A stretch of 8,865 nt of DNA from positions 1 through 8,865 of the forward strand of contig JAJQIQ010000025.1 in the NCBI GenBank assembly GCA_021199135.1, in the 5' to 3' direction. The notes beneath the pieces are model-generated. The model was given only the letters and a program-made list of their open reading frames with translations. It was not told the DNA's origin and ran no database searches. The DNA is from Clostridiales bacterium. Its GTDB lineage: Bacteria; Bacillota; Clostridia; Lachnospirales; Lachnospiraceae. Position numbers and translations under genes: made by a program. Positions 1-6,287 of this stretch are shown here, one piece after another. Within the stretch, counting starts at the first letter, position 1, and every line of letters begins with the position of its first letter.

Positions 1-661
1 CGTAGCAGTTATCGACCATGCAGATCACGTCGGGCTTTATGCCCTTTACGAATGAAATCAGTTCTCCTATCCGTGCGACCGAGAGCGTCGGCCGCGTCGC
101 GTACCCCTTCGAGCGCTGGATCGTCACAAGCCGCGTCCGCTCGTTTATCGCCGCGCGGATTGCTGGAAAGTCGAAGCCCCCGTCGGGGAGCAGGTCGGCC
201 TGGGCGTAGGTTATGCCGTACTCGGCGAGGGAGCCCCTCGACGGGCGGATTCCTATGACCTCCTCGAGCGTGTCGTAAGGCTTTCCGACCGGCGAGAGCA
301 GCTCATCCCCGGGCCTGAGGTTTGACATGAGGGCCAAAGCAAGCGCATGGGTGCCGCATGATATCTGCGGGCGGACGAGGGCCGCCTCGCCGCCGAAGCA
401 GTCGGCGTAGACCGACTCGAGCGTGTCGCGGCCAAGGTCGTTGTAGCCGTAGCCTGTCGATGCGCCGAGGCACTCCGCGCTCACGCGGTTCTTCTGCATC
501 GCAGCTATGACCTTCAGCTGGTTTACCTCCGCGACCCCATCAATCACGGCAAAACGGGGGTTAAGCTCATCCTCTGCTCTCTTGCAGAAGCTGTAGACTT
601 CTTTTGAAATTCCCAATTTTTCGTATGCTTTTGAAATATTTTCAGTTTTTTTGTTTTCCAT
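1..661 (-). CDS. Methionine gamma-lyase family / aluminium resistance protein (YnbB-like), PLP-dependent, 3' end cut off
   Basis: Reading from the ATG at 661, the frame stays open for 220 codons and runs off the window, so only the N-terminal half is present. Visible conserved blocks are GASTGYGYNDLGRDTLE (about residues 66-82), RPQISCGTHA (97-106), LRPGDELLSPVGKPYDTLEE (about 113-132), a QRSKGYATRP block (about 190-199) and VDNCY at the truncated end. These match the Met_gamma_lyase family of PLP-dependent fold-type I enzymes (B. subtilis YnbB), annotated historically as aluminium resistance proteins. The PLP-binding lysine should lie beyond the edge and cannot be checked. Family membership implies a cytosolic C-S lyase or related sulfur amino-acid enzyme, but the substrate is not established by sequence. 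An AGGAAAG Shine-Dalgarno at 677-671, 9 nt upstream, supports the start. The gene follows miaA after 37 bp and is probably co-transcribed or served by a weak promoter of its own. Confidence 0.9.
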   Translation of the reverse strand, partial: MENKKTENISKAYEKLGISKEVYSFCKRAEDELNPRFAVIDGVAEVNQLKVIAAMQKNRVSAECLGASTGYGYNDLGRDTLESVYADCFGGEAALVRPQISCGTHALALALMSNLRPGDELLSPVGKPYDTLEEVIGIRPSRGSLAEYGITYAQADLLPDGGFDFPAIRAAINERTRLVTIQRSKGYATRPTLSVARIGELISFVKGIKPDVICMVDNCY

Positions 662-670
662 GAATATGCT

Positions 671-677
671 CTTTCCT
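671..677 (-). promoter_or_regulatory. Ribosome binding site of the methionine gamma-lyase family gene
   Basis: On the minus strand AGGAAAG lies 9 nt before the ATG at 661. It is the only purine-rich stretch of this quality in the gap, and it fixes the start codon of a gene whose end is not visible. Confidence 0.6.
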
Positions 678-689
678 GTAATTTTTAAC

Positions 690-695
690 ATTATA
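690..695 (-). promoter_or_regulatory. Possible -10 box (TATAAT) upstream of the methionine gamma-lyase family gene
   Basis: A perfect TATAAT hexamer lies on the minus strand in the 37 bp AT-rich gap after miaA, about 30 nt before the next start codon. There is no convincing -35 element at 16-18 bp spacing (the sequence there reads AAGGAA or a one-base shift of it) and no extended TG motif. In AT-rich DNA a chance match is plausible, so this is only a weak candidate for an internal promoter. Confidence 0.25.
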
Positions 696-698
696 AAT

Positions 699-1673
699 TT
701 AGTCCTGAATAATTCCTTTTTCTTTTAATTTTTTCAATATCACTGACAGAATCTCCTCGTCGCCGTAACCATATTTTTCGCGGTCGAGCCAGATCACGTC
801 GCGCTCGCGCCGAAACCAGGTGAGCTGCCGCTTCGCAAAGTGGCGCGTCTCCCGTTTAATAGTGTAAATCGCCTCGTCGAGAGATATTTTCCCGTCGAGA
901 CAGTCGAGGATCTCCTTGTATCCGAGTCCCTGCATCGAGACCATGCCCCGGTGGCAGCCCATGTCGCGTAAATGCCGCACTTCGTCGACAAGCCCATTTT
1001 CAATCATCTTGTCGACGCGCTCCTCTATTCGCGCGTAGAGCCGGTCGCGCCTGTCGGTAAGGACAAAATACAAAAAATTAAATCCTGATTTATTTTTTCT
1101 CTGCTCAGCGTTGTGCTCAGAGATCGGCCGTCCGGTGTGGCCGTAGTACTCCAGCGCGCGGATTATGCGCTTCTGGTTGTTCTTGTGGATGGTCTCGCAC
1201 GACTTCGGGTCTACCTCGCGGAGCCTCTCGTAGAGCGCGTCCTCGCCGTTCTCCCGCACGAACTCCTCGAGCTCCCTTCGGAGCTTGCCGCCGTCGTCCT
1301 CGGAAGTAAAATCCACATCATATAATAGCGCTTGGATGTAAAAGCCGGTCCCGCCGCATACAATCGGGATCTGTCCGTTTTCATAAATTTCATCTAGCGC
1401 GGCATTTGCCATCTCCTTAAATTTCGCGACATTAAACTCCTCCGACGGCTCAAGCTCGTCGATGAGGCAGTGCGGCACGCCGCGCATCTCTTCCTCCGTC
1501 ACCTTCGCGGAGCCGATGTCCATGTGTTTATATACCTGCATCGAGTCCGCCGAGATGACCGCCCCGTTTATTTTTTTTGCGAGCTCCACAGCGAGCGCGC
1601 TCTTTCCCGTCGCGGTCGGGCCTGCGATGATGACGAGGGGATTATTATTGTGATTTTTGCTGCAATTATCCAT
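699..1673 (-). CDS. miaA: tRNA dimethylallyltransferase MiaA (tRNA i6A37 synthase)
   Basis: Cytosolic enzyme that transfers the dimethylallyl group of DMAPP to N6 of A37 in tRNAs reading UNN codons. The 324-residue protein has the family's usual length. Motifs in order are the P-loop GPTATGKS (18-25), ISADSMQVYKHMDIGSAK (40-57) with D43 at the expected catalytic-base position, GGTGFY (107-112), NQKRIIRALEYYGHTGRPIS in the middle, MQGLGYKEI, and the C-terminal TRHFAKRQLTWFRRE block. The frame continues upstream to a TTG at 1712 inside mutL, but those 13 extra residues are not conserved in type and have no ribosome site, so the ATG at 1673 is preferred. That ATG follows the mutL stop by 10 nt and has only a weak A-rich site (AAAAAG), which suggests translational coupling to mutL. 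Local AT-rich stretches, for example near 1070-1105, encode Lys, Asn and Phe runs and look native. Confidence 0.97.
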   Translation of the reverse strand: MDNCSKNHNNNPLVIIAGPTATGKSALAVELAKKINGAVISADSMQVYKHMDIGSAKVTEEEMRGVPHCLIDELEPSEEFNVAKFKEMANAALDEIYENGQIPIVCGGTGFYIQALLYDVDFTSEDDGGKLRRELEEFVRENGEDALYERLREVDPKSCETIHKNNQKRIIRALEYYGHTGRPISEHNAEQRKNKSGFNFLYFVLTDRRDRLYARIEERVDKMIENGLVDEVRHLRDMGCHRGMVSMQGLGYKEILDCLDGKISLDEAIYTIKRETRHFAKRQLTWFRRERDVIWLDREKYGYGDEEILSVILKKLKEKGIIQD

Positions 1674-1683
1674 ATACTTTTTA

Positions 1684-3564
1684 TTAAACGATTCTCTTGA
1701 ATTTTTTCTCAAGCTCGTACTTGCTCATCGAGATAATCGTCGGCCTCCCGTGCGGGCAGTTGAACGGGTTGTCTAGCGTCAGCAGCTCGGAAATGAGCGC
1801 GTCCGCCTCCTGGAAGCTCAGGGCGTTGTTGCCCTTTACCGCCGCCTTGCACGACATCGAAGCGACCTTCTCTAGGATGAGATCGGGCGTCTGCTTTTCG
1901 GAGAGCGTGGAGAAATCGTCGAGCATCTCTATGAAGAGGTCCTTGCCGTCAACCGAGAAAAGATTGTCCGGCACTGCGGAAATCATGTACTCATTTCCGC
2001 CGAAGCTCTCAACCTCATAGCCCATCGCTTCAATTTGCCCGCGATATTTTTCTAGCATGTCCTGCTCCCGGGCATCGAGGCTTATCACGATGGGCGGGCT
2101 TTGCGACTGTGAAGTCAGCTCCGCGTTTTTAAGCCGCCTCATCGTCCGCTCGTAGAGCACCTTCTCGTGCGCTGCGTGCTGGTCGATTATGTATAAACTG
2201 TCGCGGTACTCGACGAGCCAATATGTGCGGAAAATCTGGCCAATTATGCGGTGCTCCTGGCGAGCTTCCTCGCTGAGGAACTCCGGGCTTACCGACGAGA
2301 GGTCGAGCTGCTCGGGCTTTTCCCCTGGCGACGGTGCGTCTGATACAGCCTCGGGCTCATAAGAATTGCGCGGGAATTTTTCTGCGCCATCGGGTATCTC
2401 GTGCACCCCGGGATTGAAACTCGCTCCGTAGCCGGAGGCTTCCTCGCGGACCGCCATCTCCTGCATTTTCTGGGTCCTGTTCTTCTCAAACGGCTCAGGA
2501 ATCTGCCCCGCGTGGATCTTTGGCTCTGAGAACCTCTTTTCATTTTCCTTTCCGACCGGCACCTCGGGGATGAGCTCGCGGCGCGTCAGCGTCTCCGTCA
2601 GCGCCTCGGCCAGCTCTCGGTAGACTTCCTTGTTGTGGTCGATCCGAAGCTCCATCTTTGAGGGGTGGACATTCACGTCGAGCCCCTCACCTGGAAACGA
2701 AAAATACAGTACCGCAAACGGGAACTGGTGCTGCATCATAAAGGGCTTGTACGCCTCCTCCACCGCCATCGAGAGGAGGTTGCTCTTCACATATCTCCCG
2801 TTTACGAAAAAGACCTCATAATTTCGGTTGCCGCGGCTCACCGTGGGCTTTGCGATAAAGCCGGCGAGAGAAAAGTATTCCCCCTCAAAATCCACGGGCA
2901 GCAGCTGGGCCGTGATGTCGCGGCCATAGACGTTGTAGATGCTATCGCGCACTTGGCCGTTCCCCGACGTGTGGAGCCGCACTTGGCCGTTGTTTATGAA
3001 CTGAAATGATATGTCCGCGTGCGACATCGCGAGCCTCTCGACGAGCTCGCCAACATAAGAGCCTTCCGTCTGCGCGGTGCGCAGGAATTTCTTTCGCGCG
3101 GGCGTGTTGTAGAAGAGGTCGCGGACCACTATCGTCGTCCCGTCGGGAGCGCCGACCTCCTCATTTGAAATCTCCGCGCCGCCCTCCACGACATAGCGCG
3201 TGCCCAAAAGCGCATCGTCTGTCTTTGTCACCATCTCCACCCGTGAGACCGCCGCGATGCTCGAGAGCGCCTCGCCGCGGAAGCCGAGCGAGTGCACGTC
3301 CGTGAGGTCTGCCGCATCTCTTATCTTGCTCGTCGCGTGGCGCAGAAAAGAAATCTGCACCTCGTCCCCCGCTATCCCGCAACCGTTGTCGGTGATGCGA
3401 ATCATTGAAATTCCGCCGTCCTTGATCTCGGCCGTGATCTTGTCCGCCCCGGCGTCGATCGCGTTCTCAACGAGTTCCTTTACGACGGAGCTCGGCCTCT
3501 CGACGACCTCGCCCGCGGCAATCTTATCGATTGTGTCCTGCGCAAGCAATTCTATCTTTGGCAT
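1684..3564 (-). CDS. mutL: DNA mismatch repair endonuclease MutL
   Basis: MutL couples mismatch recognition by MutS to strand incision. The N-terminal GHKL ATPase domain is intact: VKELVENAIDAGA (28-40, catalytic E30 and Mg-binding N34), ITDNGCGI (57-64, D59), RHATSKI (75-81), GFRGEAL (94-100), and the GTTIVVRDLFYNTPARKKFL block. A variable, Pro/Glu-rich linker spans roughly residues 340-440. The C-terminal dimerisation domain carries the nuclease motif DQHAAHEKVLYE (461-472, fitting DQHAx2Ex4E), SCKAAVKG around C572, CPHGRP (603-608) and a terminal FKR. This is therefore the metal-dependent nuclease type found in organisms without MutH. The length of 626 residues is normal. The ATG at 3564 has a strong AAAAGGAG site with 5 nt spacing. 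The gene follows mutS by 15 bp and precedes miaA by 10 bp, as expected for one operon. The presumed clamp-binding segment after the nuclease motif is atypical (see findings). Confidence 0.98.
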   Translation of the reverse strand: MPKIELLAQDTIDKIAAGEVVERPSSVVKELVENAIDAGADKITAEIKDGGISMIRITDNGCGIAGDEVQISFLRHATSKIRDAADLTDVHSLGFRGEALSSIAAVSRVEMVTKTDDALLGTRYVVEGGAEISNEEVGAPDGTTIVVRDLFYNTPARKKFLRTAQTEGSYVGELVERLAMSHADISFQFINNGQVRLHTSGNGQVRDSIYNVYGRDITAQLLPVDFEGEYFSLAGFIAKPTVSRGNRNYEVFFVNGRYVKSNLLSMAVEEAYKPFMMQHQFPFAVLYFSFPGEGLDVNVHPSKMELRIDHNKEVYRELAEALTETLTRRELIPEVPVGKENEKRFSEPKIHAGQIPEPFEKNRTQKMQEMAVREEASGYGASFNPGVHEIPDGAEKFPRNSYEPEAVSDAPSPGEKPEQLDLSSVSPEFLSEEARQEHRIIGQIFRTYWLVEYRDSLYIIDQHAAHEKVLYERTMRRLKNAELTSQSQSPPIVISLDAREQDMLEKYRGQIEAMGYEVESFGGNEYMISAVPDNLFSVDGKDLFIEMLDDFSTLSEKQTPDLILEKVASMSCKAAVKGNNALSFQEADALISELLTLDNPFNCPHGRPTIISMSKYELEKKFKRIV

Positions 3565-3569
3565 AGCGA

Positions 3570-3577
3570 CTCCTTTT
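3570..3577 (-). promoter_or_regulatory. Ribosome binding site of mutL
   Basis: AAAAGGAG on the minus strand lies 5 nt before the mutL ATG and begins 2 nt after the mutS TGA stop. It is the strongest Shine-Dalgarno sequence in the window and fixes the mutL start. Confidence 0.75.
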
Positions 3578-3579
3578 GA

Positions 3580-6222
3580 TCAACTGCGGCTCTTTGCGCG
3601 CTCCTGCAGTTCAAAGAGCATGTTTATGGCCTCAATAGGCGTGAGATGCCCGATGTCCATGTCCTTCAAATCGTTTATTATGTCGTCGTCTGCGGACAGG
3701 GCAAAAAGCGACATCTGTTCCATTTTTATCTCTTTTTCATCTATATTTTCCGCGCTCTCCTCAGAGATATCTTTCACGGCCTCGGTCACGTCGTTCTCCA
3801 GGAGTTTTTTTGAGATTTCCTTTGCCCTTTTTACGACCGAATCGGGAAGCCCCGCGATCTTTGCGACCTGGATGCCGTAGCTCTTGTCCGCGCCGCCCTT
3901 TTTTATCTTGCGCAGGAAGATTATGTCGTCCCCGCGTTCCTGCACGGCGACGCAGTAGTTGTTCACGCCGGATAGCTTGCCCTCGAGCTCGGTCAATTCG
4001 TGGTAGTGCGTCGCAAAGAGTGTCTTCGCCCCCAATAAATTTATGTCGCTTATGTGCTCGACGACCGCCCAAGCTATCGCAAGCCCGTCGAACGTGCTCG
4101 TCCCGCGGCCGATCTCGTCCAGGATGAGCAGGGATTTCGGCGTCGCGCTTCGGAGGATGTTCGCGACCTCGTTCATCTCGACCATGAAAGTGCTCTGCCC
4201 GCTCGCAAGGTCGTCTGAGGCTCCGACGCGCGTGAATATCCGATCGACGATCCCGATATTTGCGGAGTCCGCGGGGACGAAGCTGCCGATCTGCGCCATA
4301 AGCACGATGAGCGCGACCTGCCTCATATAGGTCGATTTTCCCGCCATGTTCGGCCCGGTTATGATCGAGACGCGGTGCTCATCCCCGTCGAGGTAGGTGT
4401 CGTTTGATATGAACGTGCCGGCATCCATCATCATCTCGACGACCGGGTGGCGCCCGCCGTGAATTTCGATCGTGCCGTCCTCATTTATGTCCGGACGGCA
4501 GTAATTGTTGTGTTCGGCGACATAGGCGAGGGATGCAAAGACGTCGAGCTTTGCGATCGCCCTCGCGGTGCGCTGGATCCGCGCGACGTTTCCGGCGACC
4601 TCCTCGCGGATGCCTCGGAAAATCTCGTACTCGAGGTTTATAAGCCTATCCTGCGCGCCGAGTATGGTGTCTTCGAGTTCCTTGAGCCTCGGCGTTATGA
4701 AGCGCTCCGCGTTTGAAAGAGTCTGCTTGCGCATATAGTCTTCCGGCACCTTGTCGAGAAATGAGTTCGTCACCTCGAGGTAATACCCGAAAACCTTATT
4801 GTATTTTATGCGGAGGTTTTTTATCCCGGTCCTCTCCCTCTCCGTCGCCTCGAGCTCTGCCAGCCATTTCTTGCCGTCCGTGCTCGCCGCGCGGAGGCGG
4901 CTGACCTCCTCGCTGTAGCCGTCCTTTATGATCCCGCCGTCGCGAACCGAGACCGGCGGCTCCTCGATGAGCGATTCATCGAGCAGTTTATGCAAGTCCT
5001 CAAGGCAGTCCATGTCGGCTATTATCTCCCCCGCGAGCTCACCGGGAATGTCGGCAAGCAGTGTTGCGATTGGCGGCAGCATCTCGATTGAATTTTTAAA
5101 CGACACCATGTCGCGCGGGTTTGCGGTCTGGTATGTTATCCTCGTGAGCAACCGTTCCAGGTCGCGGATTGGCCCTAGGTACTCGCGCATCTCCTCGCGG
5201 GTTATCTCCTGGTCCTTGAGGGTCGCGACGAGCTCCTGCCTCTTTAGTATTTCGGCTTTGTCGATGAGCGGCTGCTCGACATATGATCGCAATAGCCTTG
5301 CCCCCATGGCCGTCCTCGTCTTGTCCAAAACCCCGAGCAGCGATCCCCTCTTCTGCTTTTCGCGCATCGTCTCGACGAGCTCGAGGTTGCGCCGCGACGA
5401 GCTGTCTATCATCATGTATTTTCCGATAAAATAAGGGTGAATCTCGATGATGTTCTCGAGCGAATTTTTCTGCGTGTCGTAGAGGTAGCGAAGCAGCGCC
5501 CCCGACGCGAGTGCGCCGCTCTTTATGTCGGAAAGCCCAAGCCCCTCGAGCGAGCGCACCTTAAAATGCGAGAGCAAGGTAGATTCGGCGAGTTCCTCGC
5601 CGAAGTACCAGGCATCGAGCACAGATATCGCCATCCCGCGCCTGTCCCTATACTCCGTGAGCCCCGTCTCCCTCTCCGCAAATTCCCCGCTGCACAGAAG
5701 CTCGGACGGAGAGAATTTATTTATCTCGTCAAAAAAATTTCCGGCCGTATCCACCTGAGTCACAAAAAAATCCCCGGTCGTCACGTCGGCGGTCGCTATC
5801 CCATATTTTTCCGCATGCAGCGCGATGCACATTATGTAATTGTTTCTCGCCGAGTCTAGCGACTGCATGTCGGTGTTCGTGCCCGGGGTCACGACGCGGA
5901 TGACCTCGCGCTTTACGATGCCCTTGGCGAGCTTCGGGTCCTCCATCTGCTCGCAGATTGCGACTTTGTAACCCTTGTTCACGAGGCGGTTTATGTAGGT
6001 GTCCGCCGCGTGAAAAGGCACTCCGCACATCGGGGCTCGCTCCTCCATGCCGCAGGACTTGCCCGTCAGCGTCAGCTCGAGCTCCTTCGAGACGATCTTC
6101 GCGTCGTCAAAAAACATTTCATAGAAATCGCCGAGACGGTAAAAAAGGAGGCAATCCTTGTTCTCCTCCTTCGTCTTCAGATAGTGCTGCATCATCGGCG
6201 TGATCTCGTTTTCCACTGCCAT
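3580..6222 (-). CDS. mutS: DNA mismatch repair protein MutS
   Basis: MutS binds base mismatches and small loops in newly replicated DNA and recruits MutL in an ATP-dependent way. The 880-residue protein is full length for the MutS1 family. The N-terminal mismatch-binding domain contains GDFYEMF (31-37), giving the F33-x-E35 pair that stacks on the mismatch. Connector, core/lever and clamp domains follow. The ATPase domain has Walker A GPNMAGKST (623-631), the ASDDLASGQSTFMVEM block, Walker B LLILDEIGRGTS (D702, E703) and FATHYHEL. Near the C-terminus, QMSLF (836-840) fits a beta-clamp-binding motif, and a helical tail follows. The ATG at 6222 is preceded by AAGGGAG (6232-6226) at short spacing. 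It is first in the unit with mutL and miaA, 27-30 nt downstream of a predicted transcription start. I see no missing catalytic residue. Confidence 0.98.
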   Translation of the reverse strand: MAVENEITPMMQHYLKTKEENKDCLLFYRLGDFYEMFFDDAKIVSKELELTLTGKSCGMEERAPMCGVPFHAADTYINRLVNKGYKVAICEQMEDPKLAKGIVKREVIRVVTPGTNTDMQSLDSARNNYIMCIALHAEKYGIATADVTTGDFFVTQVDTAGNFFDEINKFSPSELLCSGEFAERETGLTEYRDRRGMAISVLDAWYFGEELAESTLLSHFKVRSLEGLGLSDIKSGALASGALLRYLYDTQKNSLENIIEIHPYFIGKYMMIDSSSRRNLELVETMREKQKRGSLLGVLDKTRTAMGARLLRSYVEQPLIDKAEILKRQELVATLKDQEITREEMREYLGPIRDLERLLTRITYQTANPRDMVSFKNSIEMLPPIATLLADIPGELAGEIIADMDCLEDLHKLLDESLIEEPPVSVRDGGIIKDGYSEEVSRLRAASTDGKKWLAELEATERERTGIKNLRIKYNKVFGYYLEVTNSFLDKVPEDYMRKQTLSNAERFITPRLKELEDTILGAQDRLINLEYEIFRGIREEVAGNVARIQRTARAIAKLDVFASLAYVAEHNNYCRPDINEDGTIEIHGGRHPVVEMMMDAGTFISNDTYLDGDEHRVSIITGPNMAGKSTYMRQVALIVLMAQIGSFVPADSANIGIVDRIFTRVGASDDLASGQSTFMVEMNEVANILRSATPKSLLILDEIGRGTSTFDGLAIAWAVVEHISDINLLGAKTLFATHYHELTELEGKLSGVNNYCVAVQERGDDIIFLRKIKKGGADKSYGIQVAKIAGLPDSVVKRAKEISKKLLENDVTEAVKDISEESAENIDEKEIKMEQMSLFALSADDDIINDLKDMDIGHLTPIEAINMLFELQERAKSRS

Positions 6223-6255
6223 ACGCTCCCTTAACCATTGATTTCCTACAGCTTT

Positions 6256-6284
6256 ATCTTACCATAAATGGCATTTTTTGTAAA
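6256..6284 (-). promoter_or_regulatory. Predicted sigma-A-type promoter of mutS-mutL-miaA
   Basis: In the 65 bp gap before mutS, the minus strand reads TTTACA (6284-6279), a spacer of exactly 17 bp (6278-6262), then TAAGAT (6261-6256). The -35 matches the TTGACA consensus at 5 of 6 positions and the -10 matches TATAAT at 4 of 6. A start around 6249 would leave a leader of roughly 27 nt carrying the mutS ribosome site. The spacer contains a short inverted repeat, CCAT-TT-ATGG, that could be chance. No rho-independent terminator precedes it, so read-through from the flavoprotein genes remains possible. Confidence 0.6.
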
Positions 6285-6287
6285 CAA

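Noticed and set aside
1699..1712. TTG at 1712 as the miaA start
   Set aside because: No Shine-Dalgarno precedes it, it overlaps mutL, and the added residues are not part of the conserved MiaA fold, which begins just before the P-loop.
3200..3880. 226-codon plus-strand open frame spanning the mutS-mutL junction
   Set aside because: It is Ser-rich antisense of conserved MutL and MutS coding sequence, without any family motif or ribosome site; MutL and MutS on the other strand are certain.
4928..5434. 168-codon plus-strand open frame inside mutS
   Set aside because: Antisense to the MutS core domain, Ser/Arg-rich with no domain signature; a compositional shadow.
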